Positions 1 through 9,221 of a stretch of DNA of 26,901 nt are shown in pieces. The notes beneath the pieces were generated by a model. It was not told where the DNA came from. It searched no databases and saw nothing but the letters and a program-made list of their open reading frames with translations. Each line of letters begins with the position of its first letter. Position 1 is the stretch's first letter. Position numbers and translations under genes: made by a program. Source of the stretch: Phoronis ovalis (Eukaryota > Phoronida > Phoronidae); contig JAOXYB010047058.1 of the NCBI GenBank assembly GCA_028565635.1, positions 1 to 26,901 on the forward strand. Reading direction: 5' to 3'.

Positions 1-960
1 AGTTTACCGCCTTGCGGAAATTGTCCGCCGGGTACACTTCTGTAGTACCCCTTACGACAACGACCCTTTCAGCCTTATATTGAGAGTCCAGTCACGTCAA
101 CAAAATCTTTCTTGTGAAATTGGTTTTCAAATTCAATATTTGTTTCATGTGTCAATTCCCTCCAGGCTCTCAGTCTTAGTAGTATTGCAGACTGCAGTCT
201 GACGATCTTGAAGACTTGATGAGATGACTTAGTCTTACTCTTAGTCTTTAATAGTGTCTTACTCAGTCTTACTCTTAGACTTAGTAAGTTAGTAGTAGTT
301 TACTAGTTTATACTTAGTTAACTTGTTAAGTTAGTTACTTAGTACCTTCAACCTGGCTTTTCACATGTAAGATTCTATTTCTGTACAAGAAAAGCATTTT
401 CAACCTTACCTGAAGGGTGATTTTGGACTTGTTCGTATCGCTAATTTACTTATTATCACAGCAGATAAACAAGTATTTCATTAAAGCGCGTGTCATACGG
501 AAACTTGCCGTTTTCTCCAAGCACGCATTGACCGGTGAAAAACAAAGATGGCTAACCTTGAACTCTTCCATTGTATAGGAGAGACTTTATAGCAATTCAA
601 TGTAAAATTGAAATCAATATTAAAATCTTAAGTTTTTGTCCCTATTTAGATAAATAGATTCTGAATTAATACAGTTTATATCTTATCAATGTGTAATTTG
701 ATTCAACAGTGCAATAGATTGTTGAAATTACAAAAAGTTTTTACCTTTATATTCGTATATTCGAATATCAAAAATAGGTCATCTCAAAGCTTGTTGTTCT
801 TATTTTTTTAAACAATAGAATTTCGGTAACAAAAAGAATAATCAAGTAACAATTTTAAATATAACTAATAAATTACTTTTAAAAAATGACCAAGTATTTA
901 TATCATAAAGGCATTTTTATCAAGTTACGGTATTTGATAAAATAAAAGGTTTTGAGAGTA
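1..960. other. upstream region of ANKMY2, no confident gene
   Basis: Apart from the simple repeat entered separately, this stretch is AT-rich with stops in all frames. The first ~75 bases are richer in G and C and stay open on both strands (on the plus strand until a stop near 88; on the minus strand in a frame reading ...VVVVRGTTEVYP...). This could be the edge of a neighbouring exon, but there is too little of it to call. The promoter and transcription start of ANKMY2 must lie here or just upstream of 960; I see no convincing TATA box or initiator. Confidence 0.4.
170..345. repeat. degenerate TCTTAGT / TTAGTA simple repeat
   Basis: About 175 bases are built from imperfect copies of short words such as CTTAGT, ACTCTTAGT and AGTTAGTA, in no fixed period. 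It lies 0.6 kb upstream of the ANKMY2 start codon. It looks like a decayed microsatellite, with no coding potential. Confidence 0.6.
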
Positions 961-968
961 CATGAAAG

Positions 969-3900
969 ATGGCTTCGAAGAAAGGAGAGATCACCGCTAC
1001 CGAAAAAAAATTTCTGGAAGCGGTGCAAAAAGGTTTGTTAGATCACGTTTTTGCATGGCATGCTAAGTAGGTGTGAACAGTTTGAGCCATTTAGACTTCA
1101 TATGATTTTATAATTTCGTACTTTTTTGACTGCTGATGCCTCAAAATGAAGTCTCGGCGGACATCTACATCTTTCTTAATACAATCTTACGGAGTTCATT
1201 GTATTTGTAATATTCGAGTATGTGCCCCCAACAGCTTTCGGTTTCGTATTATTACAGGTAATTAATACGTCAACAGGATTAAGGTGTACGTTGTTGATAT
1301 GTTCAATGTCATCAATCTATTGGTTAATACAGCAAGCTCAAGTCGAGGAGCATCTCATTCCCGGAGTCCGACTCAAATATAATATATATTATTATTATAA
1401 TATTAATATTATTTATATTACTATTAGTTATTATATTACTGGTACCCATGTGCGTGAATGTTTTGACCCTTTTTTCACTGACTGAAAGAAATTTTAGATA
1501 CGCTAAATGCATTGAGGATTTTTTTTTTCGGAATTATGGGAAATTCACTCGAACTCTATGCAATTCACTTTCGAGATGAAGTTTGCTCAAGAGGTTGGTG
1601 GTTTTAATCGATTTTGATACTCTAAACATGTACAATTAATCAAATAAGGTACCCTTTTGTATATTTTATCGCAAAATGCAACCCTAACAGGCTTAGTTCT
1701 TAAAAATCATGGTTTTCGCGTGTTTTTGTTCATGCACATGCTTACCAACCATTGATTTGAGTTGCACTCCGGGAACTCAGTAAAATTATGGCTAGTATGT
1801 TTCTATACTGTAGTTCATACATTTTTTGATCTACGGTTTGATGTGCATTATATGCTTAACCTGTCAAAGGTATATTTTGAAATGACTAGCTGCTTGTTGA
1901 ATAATCTGCTTATACATTCATTCTCAGAGACAATAAAAATTGCACAAACTGCAGTCAATTCATATTACTTTTATACTTGGCAGTTTTCTAGGGTTTTTAG
2001 TGTTATTCCGCTTTGAATTAGCATAATTTATTCTTTGTGTTTTACAGGACAGACTAATGAAGTGAAAGTATTTTTAGCTGATAAATCTACCCGAGTTGAT
2101 TGCTTGGATGATGTAAGTTAAAAACAAGCTTTATATCATAAAATTGACATCAGATCCCTTAGAAGTTGACGATTGTAGAAGGCGACAAACCTAATCCTGT
2201 AAATTGCAAGTCTTCAGATCGGAACAAAAACATCAAACTTGCTCTCTTGGGGTTATGCAACTAGGGACAAAATAAGTAACACATGTAAAACTTTAGTCCC
2301 ATTCTTGTCCTCTGCAAAAACTCAAATCAACAACAACCCTAGAGGACAAGAATTGGACTAGCAAAAGTTAGGAATTTGAAATCTTCATAGTTTTACTTAT
2401 TTACCAGACTATTAGAGGTAAAGATACATGAAAGTGCTTGCGATTATAAAAGAAAAACTTGCTGACCTCAGTCTTGCCGTCAGACGTTTTTTGAAACTTT
2501 TTGTTCTAGTTGATAATGCTATTGTAATCTATGCATGCTTAAAGCTGTCATGTACCCTATAGCATGGTATGACACCACTTCAACATGCAGCATACAGAGC
2601 AAATATGGAACTGTGTGAATTACTGCTGTCTCATGGAGCAGATGTCAATTCCAATGAGCACGATTCGGGATATACTGCTTTGATGTTTGCTGCGCTGTCT
2701 GGTAAGAACATAAGAATAAGGGGATCTAGTATTTTGACTTATTATGAAATAATACAAGGGGATGAAGGTCTTAAATTCTATTTAAAGTTATTAGAATGAG
2801 ACAATATGAAAGTTCAAATTATCAGGTTAGTAGAAATATGATATAGATTAATATTTGTTTATTGTCTTTAAAAGTTTAGTACCTTTTGAGTTGTTATAAT
2901 ATATGCATAGTTATGACCTTTGATTTAGGGGTATACTTGACTAGCTAAGTTGTCAACCAAATACAAAGTTTCAAAATTATTATAATACTGCAAAAGATTG
3001 TAGCTGTCATTTTCTGTGATTCAGTGTAAAACTATAAATCAGCATTAGTCTGTTATTGAAGTAAAATGCTCAAGTTGGTTGACATTAGTCAAGTGTTAAT
3101 CACACAGTAAGCAGTTTAAAAGTTATCAATGATAGAACTAATTTTTAAACGTATTATTTCTAGCATATCAATTAATTGTTTCCCCTTTTACAGGTAATGT
3201 TGAAGTTACCAAGCTTATGTTGTGCTCTGGTGCCCGTATTGATCATACCAATTCTGTTGGTAGAACGGCTTCTCAGATGGCTGGTTTTGTTGGCCAAAAT
3301 CAAGTAGTGGCACTCATTAATCATTTCTTCTCATTGGAGGACTTGGAATATTACACAAAGCCTCAAGGTATGTTCCCCCATTTGACCCTAATTTAGCTAT
3401 CAAAAAAACATTTGGCAAAAGTGTATTTGTTATTGAACTAAATATGGATGATTATACTTAAATGTACAGTTGTTAATTCTTTTTGTTGTCAAAAAACTGT
3501 CCAGTTGACAAAAATGACTGAACAATTGTACATTTAAGTAAAATCAAAATTGAAAAACAACACAAAATGTATGTTCAAGACAGTTCCTGTAGGAGAAAAG
3601 GTAGAAAGAAGCAGATTTTTTTACCTTTCGTTTGCTTGACTTTATCTTTAGTGTTTTACTTATTTTGTATTTGTTTAGCAAAAAATCAAATTATTAGATA
3701 ATGTTACAAACGGCAAAGTAGCATACGTATCACTCCTTCCATACAATATAATTAACTCCACTTCAATAACTGCTGCATGGTTCTCATAGCCTGCTTTAAA
3801 TGAAATTAAGAGTTTAGTTATGTCATCACGTTATGATGTCATCATGTATTGATATCACTGCATTATGAGGTCATACCATTATTGATGTCACCCAGCGCTT

Positions 3901-6900
3901 GTGAACTTTGTAAGATTTTAGATGATTTTTGTTTGAAGCCTATTAATGTTTCTCTGGAAAATCATTGGGACAAGCAGTGTCAAAGTTTTAATGAATAAAA
4001 AGACAATGAAATCTGTTTGAAGATGATTTTTTAGTTTAAAAAAAAAAAAAAAAAAAAAAAAATATTTTTCGTAAAATATCAAATTTCCCAGCATTTATAT
4101 CATTTTTTAAATAACTTTATAGAATCCTTTTTTTTCTGTTTAATTTGCAGGTTTAGAAAAAGAGCCCAAGTTACCCCCCATACTGGTCAAACCCCTGCAC
4201 AGAATGTGTCTCATCCCTAATCTCCATCCAGTAAAAGTAAGTGAGATAGATTCATGAAGCTCCTGTTAGTGTATCAGTGACATTCAGAATATTTCTACTC
4301 TGTTATGTGCCACCAACTACCATGTCCTTGCGTGTTAAGTACATCAAGTGCAAGACTTTGGCATATTTATTAAGACATACATATTTTACGGATGAAATAT
4401 ACATTGTACTTGGCATTTATTTTGCAAGTTTGTGCAAGGTCAAGCTAACTAAAAGACAAAGAGCATTAAAGTTTAGCTGTTTTGGGCTATCACTGCTATA
4501 AAATAACACAGTTCTTTGCTTGTTTTAGCTGTCACTGTATTTAAAAGAACACACAGAATTATTGGCAGAAGCTAACAAAGTTATTAAAGTGCTAGAATTG
4601 GAAAGTGAGCGGCAAATGAAACAGTCGCAAACAAATGAAATCATGGGCATAAAGATGCATTATTTTTCTCATATAGTAAAACAGTGTAGTAAAGCTATGA
4701 AAGAGAAAGGATCCTTAGATAACTGGATAAAAGGGTGAGTGAGAGCAGAGTTTGTCTTTTTTCAGTAAAGACGTTTCATTACAACTGATTTGAAAATTGA
4801 CACATAATTTGAAAATATTTTGTGAGGTATGTTGAAATTCACATGTCTGAGACTATTAGACGTTACAGCCGATGGTGGAAAACATTACAATAGTGTTCTC
4901 CATAAAATAGTGTATACATGTTCCAGGGCCAATGATATTATTTATGTAACCCCAAACATGGATAAATAAAATGTTGATAAACAAAACAAAGTTTACGAAC
5001 TAAAGTTCATTGGTACAAGTTTTTTGTGGAGAACACTGCAATAACAGGATATTAAATTGGAACATTTGAAAATATAAACTTATGCTGTAAACTTGTATAT
5101 CTTTAACCACGAAACTGAGTACAAGCCACCATTTAAATTCCCCATAGTACATTTCACCAACTGCTGATGTCTATAATTCTCCAATGCTACCTTCAGTGGT
5201 GTTCTGCTAGGTAAGGACTCAAAATGCAGCGCACCCCAGCAATATATCAAATTTTTGACAGGGACCATCAAAGAATAATTCTTCACAAAATTTTCATGGA
5301 AGTCCCCATCTTTTCAATGAGTCCAGCACAAGTGTGTCAGACAGTAGTTGTTCTTCTAGTAGCTTTGTACTTTTTGACTTCTTTTCTAGTCTCATAAAAC
5401 AAAGAGATGATGACATGTTCCCAGAGTATCAAGAAAAGTTTATACGATCTACACTGAAAGACTATCCGTATGTTCAGAGTAGTACTCTTCTTCAGCAGAT
5501 GATTATGGCACTTTCCCAAGTTGATATTGTAAGTATATTAGTTCCAAAGCACCAGTACTGTCAAGTGAACTATTAGAAAAGTTTATGGTTTAGAGGATTG
5601 AATTGTTAGTAGTGTACATCAAATTGATATGCACCCGTTTTGTAGTAGGGCTCCATATAACTAAAACTAACCAAACATATTCATTGTACTTTGCTCCTTG
5701 CCTATGTTTTATAATTAGAGATATCACCTTTATTTTACCCTTGAACTCTCCATCTCACTTGCATGTAGTTACATGGATGGTATTACCATAAATGTTTCAT
5801 TGCTATTTTTAATACTCCTATTCCTACTCATAGGGAGATTCTCCGACTGGCTTAAGCACCCTAGAACAATCTATTAATGGTCAGCATCTTTCGGATGAGA
5901 TTGGAGAATGTGACACATGCGGTGAACCAAAAGCTATTAAGAAATGCACAGCATGTAAAAAGGTACTTAAGCTTAATGAAAGAATGGTGTTAAACAAAAT
6001 AAATTGTTGTAAGTCATAGAATATAAGCTTTGACTGATATATTATCCCCTGACAATTAAAGTTCAGGTTCACATGACGATGGTGAAGTCCACCTATGCTG
6101 TAATTCAATCATGTGCACTGCCCTGAATACTAGGACAAATATATTTATTTTATTAATGTTCAACAGGTGAAAATGTAGGGTTGCAACTGTTTAAAGGTGT
6201 TTGTTTTTACATGATTAAGATTTGTCAGTGGATGCTTTAATTTTGATACTGCAATCAATAATGGCAAAATTGTGAGTAACGATATATTGAAGTAAGTTAT
6301 TATTTTATTATTTTTTTGCTTTCAGGTGAACTACTGCAATCAAAACTGTCAAAAACTCCAGTGGTTTTCACACAAGAAATTCTGCAAGAAACTAGCGGGT
6401 AAATATTGTGATAATACTGACAAGTTAGAATTTGTTTATCTATTCAATTGCCAAATCTTGAACAGTACAAATTGTTTGTCATTTGAACAAAGTTGCAGTA
6501 ATTCTTATTTCACAGTAGCCCACAACGATTTATAATCTGGTATGCCGAGTCAGTGAGCATTAAACAACACACTGGGGTGTTGTGGTAAAAAATATTAACT
6601 AAACCATGAAAGCTTCTAATCAGAGACAAGAATTAAAAAAGAAATTTCATTAGTCATATATCTCATGAATTATCATAGACCATTTCTGTAATGACAGCTT
6701 AGGGTTAGCTGTAGTGTGAGCAGAGGACTTATGAAAATACCTTTTGAACAAAATGTGTTCATTCAGTAATTTATTATTTTCAGAAAAGTACAAGGAAGAA
6801 CAAGACGATCTTGCTAAACATATGGAGGCTGAGAAAACTAGAATACAATTAGAGCAAGCAAATATCAAAGAAAAAGACAGCTCTGCTGTGGGCCAAGGTA

Positions 6901-7163
6901 ACAAACATAGATAGAAATTACTGTAAAAATAGTTTTTTTAAACAAAAGACAATTTTTAGGTGATTCCATTAACACTTCTTGTGATTTGATTAACTGGTCT
7001 TATTTTGAGTACTTAGCCAAAATATTTCTGTAAGGTATCTTAATTCTGTGTTTCAGGGGACTCTATTTCTAGTGGGCATTCCAAAACTGATGAGGCGACC
7101 ACGAGTCAAAACAAAGCAGGCGAGAGTGGGGATGGTGCTCAAGATGATGCAAAATCTAATTGA
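969..7163 (+). CDS. ANKMY2: ANKMY2: ankyrin repeat and MYND domain-containing protein 2, complete, 11 exons
   Basis: Coding exons: 969-1032, 2048-2112, 2563-2701, 3194-3367, 4151-4236, 4529-4734, 5390-5528, 5834-5962, 6326-6398, 6784-6897, 7057-7163. All introns are GT-AG and all junctions keep frame: 1296 nt, 431 residues plus TGA, against about 440 in vertebrate ANKMY2. The start at 969 gives an N terminus ([19 protein letters not shown]) typical of the family. Ankyrin repeats fill residues ~22-140 ([31 protein letters not shown]), followed by the family signature YYTKPQG, a helical middle region (LHPVK, KMHY, YQEKFIR, TLLQQ), a MYND zinc finger at 317-354 and a charged, low-complexity tail. 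In vertebrates the protein is linked to FKBP38, adenylyl cyclase trafficking to cilia and Hedgehog signalling; the same role here is inference. It is convergent with the large minus-strand gene. The assignment is firm; exact splice sites were placed by eye. Confidence 0.95.
1361..1473 (+). repeat. dispersed repeat copy 1, in ANKMY2 intron 1
   Basis: Contains blocks GGAGTCCGACTCAAATATA, ATTACTGGTACCCATGTG and TTTTGACCCTT. The same blocks in the same order occur inverted at 8173-8260. This copy carries an AT-rich expansion of about 55 bases (1378-1433, TATTA-type words) between the first two blocks. It is a diverged member of an interspersed family; class unknown. Confidence 0.65.
2048..3367 (+). 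CDS. ANKMY2: ANKMY2 exons 2-4: ankyrin repeat region
   Basis: Three exons (2048-2112, 2563-2701, 3194-3367) encode residues ~22-147. Exon 2 supplies the degenerate first repeat. Exon 3 holds a canonical one: [10 protein letters not shown], then [14 protein letters not shown]. Exons 3 and 4 share the next repeat ([11 protein letters not shown], then [16 protein letters not shown]), and exon 4 holds the last ([14 protein letters not shown]). The intron inside FAALSG is phase 1. The exon 3 and 4 sequence matches the vertebrate family closely enough that orthology rests mainly on it. Confidence 0.93.
2287..2371. repeat. imperfect inverted repeat (foldback) in ANKMY2 intron 2
   Basis: The left arm around CTTTAGTCCCATTCTTGTCC and the right arm GAGGACAAGAATTGGACTAG are reverse complements with few mismatches (arms ~28 bases, loop ~25). 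This is a short hairpin-forming element, probably the remnant of a MITE. No coding content. Confidence 0.6.
3456..3540. repeat. imperfect palindrome in ANKMY2 intron 4
   Basis: ACTTAAATGTACAGTTGTT at the left pairs with AACAATTGTACATTTAAGT at the right. Weaker pairing continues inward through TTGTC/GACAA to a short loop near 3500. Arms are ~40 bases. It is a foldback element within the intron. Confidence 0.6.
4038..4062 (+). repeat. A25 homopolymer run in ANKMY2 intron 4
   Basis: Twenty-five consecutive A residues about 90 bases before the exon 5 acceptor. An AATAAA occurs roughly 40 bases upstream, and the preceding 200 bases contain repeated ATGTCA/ATGATGTCAT words. This would fit the poly(A) tail of an old retroposed sequence, but I find no target-site duplication. 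Confidence 0.6.
4885..5045. mobile_element. MITE-like foldback element in ANKMY2 intron 6
   Basis: Ends are TTACAATAGTGTTCTCCA on the left and TGGAGAACACTGCAATAA on the right, reverse complements with three mismatches. Weaker pairing extends ~20 bases further in (ACATGTTCC.../...GGTACAAGT). The span is ~160 bp with no open frame of note. It is probably a non-autonomous DNA transposon remnant. No clear target-site duplication was seen. Confidence 0.55.
5834..6398 (+). CDS. ANKMY2: ANKMY2 exons 8-9: MYND zinc finger
   Basis: Exons 5834-5962 and 6326-6398 encode the MYND finger, split after the fourth zinc ligand. The full ligand set is present in C-x2-C, C-x2-C, C-x3-C, H-x3-C order: Cys317, Cys320, Cys329, Cys332, Cys338, Cys342, His350, Cys354 of the predicted protein. 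MYND fingers bind two zinc ions and contact proline-rich partners, so this one should be folded and functional. The sequence downstream ([18 protein letters not shown]) is a charged helix as in the vertebrate protein. Confidence 0.93.
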
Positions 7164-7483
7164 TGAAGAGTATTCATTCCGTTTGATTTAGTACATGTTG
7201 CTGCAAAGAAGCACTTTTGATGATTTAAGACGCTAAATGGTCATTGCTCCACCTGACTCAAATACACTATCAGTAATGCAAGAATTTCCCTTTTATGTTT
7301 CACTTCGTCATAGGGAGAAGAATTTTAATCTTCAGGACAACTTTGATATTTGTACTAGTCTTGTTAACACTGTAGTTCAGATTCAACTTAAGATGCAATG
7401 TTCTTTGAGAATTGGCTTACCTGTACCGTTAGGTTTGTACCATAGTATACTTTTGTTGTATCATAAATAATTAGTAAAATAAA
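7164..7483 (+). other. ANKMY2: ANKMY2 3' untranslated region with AATAAA signal
   Basis: After the TGA at 7161-7163 there are about 320 AT-rich bases up to a canonical AATAAA at 7478-7483; cleavage is expected around 7495-7510. An open frame at 7237-7470 inside this region resembles no protein I know and is most likely chance. Confidence 0.7.
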
Positions 7484-7780
7484 ATATTATGGGACTTACC
7501 TGTCTCACAGTAACTTGTTGCTGATTGTTTTATCAAATATATACTATAAAACCATCCGCTCAGAGCAAGTATTTTAATATGTTTAAAAAGTAGTGCGTAT
7601 TTTTGTAGGTACTTGAATTCAGTGTCCATTTGTAATATAAAGAGATTTTGTAATGAGTAAATCAGGTTCGAATTGCAAAATTTACCTCACAGTACTGTGA
7701 CATCACAAGACAGTGACGTCATCCATTGGCAATTTTCTTCTACAAGCTGATCTGTCGAAAAACTACAGCTTATTGAATTA

Positions 7781-7978
7781 TTAGTTATAATAGTCCCAGA
7801 GTTTACTCAGCCATTAAGTGTACAATTTATAGATTTTTCAGTTATAACACGGTTGCATGAAACTCAGTCTAAATGAATCCATCCCTTAGTGTTCCGTACC
7901 TTCTCAACTAAAAGAAGGTATAGAACACTAACGAATGGATTTATTCAGGCTATGTAAATCTGGGATTATTATAACTAA
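7781..7978. mobile_element. 198-bp foldback / MITE-like element between the convergent genes
   Basis: The outer arms TTAGTTATAATAGTCCCAGA and TCTGGGATTATTATAACTAA are near-perfect reverse complements. The inner arms pair over ~34 bases (left ~7872-7904, right ~7913-7946; core TTAGTGTTC...GAACACTAA, with ACCTTCT/AGAAGGT at the loop). The left half is longer by ~60 bases and contains a second, decayed copy of the terminal sequence (AGTTATAAC...). There is no transposase, so it is non-autonomous. The right flank repeats TAAGTTTGG twice. Confidence 0.7.
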
Positions 7979-8172
7979 GTTTGGAATAATTAAGTTTGGT
8001 GGCTAAGTCAGACCATTTTATTTGGGGCTCGCTTTGAAACAGAGTTATCTTTACGCGAACAATGTATTAACGAAGTTTATATTTCATTGGTGGATTTGGT
8101 CCAGATTGCTGTTACTGGTTAATACAATTGCAAGAGTTTGGGCATAACATTTTCCTCGAATTAATGATGTAT

Positions 8173-8260
8173 GAAGGGTCAAAATTTAAAAATGGGCTTT
8201 TCTAAAACCCACATGGGTACCAATAGGGGTACCAGTAATATATTTGAGTCGGATTCCGCG
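8173..8260 (-). repeat. dispersed repeat copy 2 (inverted relative to copy 1)
   Basis: On the minus strand it reads GGAATCCGACTCAAATATA, TATTACTGGTACCCC..., TACCCATGTGGGT and TTTTGACCCTT, matching 1361-1473 block for block. It lacks the AT-rich expansion of that copy and has its own short insertion between the two GGTACC sites. Confidence 0.65.
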
Positions 8261-8466
8261 GCTTGTGGTCTATTCTCTTCAACACACGGAAATCCTGTTG
8301 TAGTGCTGGATAGAATGAATCTATTTTCAAGACATACTATTACATAATTTTATGCTAACAGATTCTTTTGGACTTTAAAGCTTTATTTTATCAACTTTTT
8401 GTTTCAAAAATGAGTTTTTATTAAGTATGTATAATTTTATTCAATATCAAAACAATCCAGGGCAAG

Positions 8467-8488
8467 CTTAGAGTTTTATATATCCTAG
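8467..8488. repeat. solo copy of the terminal repeat of the 10320-10465 element
   Basis: The word CTTAGAGTTTTATATATCCT here is identical to the right terminal inverted repeat of the element at 10320-10465. I find no matching left end within the preceding few hundred bases, so it is a truncated or rearranged copy. Confidence 0.5.
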
Positions 8489-8665
8489 CTCTAATGAAGC
8501 ACTGCGTTTGTAAATTTCACCAACATGGTTTTATCAGTGGCAATTAAGACATTGTAAAACGAAAGACGTGAAGCAAAGACTTTGGCTCAGGGCTGTTGGC
8601 TGAGTCTCTACTATTTCGTAAAAAGACAAGAAATAAGAGTGATACTTGATGAGACCGACAAGAAG

Positions 8666-8671
8666 TTTATT
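8666..8671 (-). terminator. poly(A) signal AATAAA for the minus-strand modular gene
   Basis: TTTATT on the plus strand is AATAAA on the minus strand, about 365 bases beyond the TAA stop at 9034-9036. It is the first clear hexamer I see downstream of that stop. If used, the minisatellite at 8738-8964 is transcribed in the 3' untranslated region. Confidence 0.45.
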
Positions 8672-8737
8672 GTTCAATTGTAAGCGACCAACTGATTTAC
8701 ATAGTTACAATAATACAGGCTATTTATAGTCAAAACC

Positions 8738-8964
8738 AGAGGAGGCAATCCTCTAATATACATTGACTTGAGGAGGGAATCCGCTATATATATAATGTAG
8801 ATAGACGTGCCGGAGGGAATCCGCTATATATATATAATATAGATAGTCGTGAGGAGGGAATCCGCTATATATAATATAGATAGACGCGCGGAGGAAATCC
8901 GCTGTATATAATATACATAGAGACGTGTGGAGGGAATCAGCTATATATATAATATAAGTATATA
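8738..8964. repeat. minisatellite, ~40-bp unit, about 5.5 copies
   Basis: Units start with GAGGAGGGAATCCGC or a close variant, followed by an alternating TA stretch, AATATAGATAGA, and CGTG or CGCG. Four good and two decayed units are visible, 37-41 bp each, differing mainly in the TA run. The minus-strand frame through it yields a periodic peptide (YSGFPP / ADSL alternating), which is a by-product of the repeat and not a gene. It lies between the stop codon and the likely poly(A) signal of the minus-strand gene. Confidence 0.85.
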
Positions 8965-9033
8965 TTAATTTCAATACATAATGATTTCACTACAATTGAG
9001 TAATTAAGATTGCCATGTTGCACAGTATATTTT

Positions 9034-9221
9034 TTAAGGATTGGCACAATTAGTGTTCCATGGCCAGTCACAAACACATACACCCGCGGCAGTATTAAAT
9101 TGTAAACCAGCAGGGCAGTTGAGAATTCCGCCATTACCATTTGACAAATCTTCCTGGTAGAATCTCCCACAGTTGGTGTTGGGTACAATGGTATAACGGC
9201 TGCCACCCGCATTGCAAAAAG
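9034..9221 (-). CDS. terminal exon: chitin-binding type 2 (CBM14/peritrophin-A-like) domain and stop
   Basis: The acceptor is preceded by a T-rich tract and the exon enters in phase 1 (completed codon Ala), then [22 protein letters not shown], the block [14 protein letters not shown] and CDWPWNTNC, ending ANP and TAA. The spacing and the CPAGLxFN...VC..DWP pattern are those of the peritrophin-A domain, which binds chitin. Six cysteines are present, but the usual third (FYxC) is replaced by acidic residues and an extra one appears in VCVCDWP, so one disulphide must be rearranged. The domain would tether the protein to a chitinous or similar polysaccharide matrix. Confidence 0.8.

Noticed and set aside
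3830-3900. ATGATGTCAT/TGACGTCA-like words as CREB sites (also near 7710)
   Set aside because: Such words recur as part of simple repetitive sequence here; nothing ties them to a promoter.
7237-7470. 77-codon plus-strand open frame after ANKMY2
   Set aside because: Lies wholly in the 3' untranslated region before the poly(A) signal, with no domain pattern.
8753-8974. 73-codon minus-strand open frame with periodic YSGFPP/ADSL peptide
   Set aside because: It is the translation of the minisatellite; period and content follow the DNA repeat and no protein family fits.
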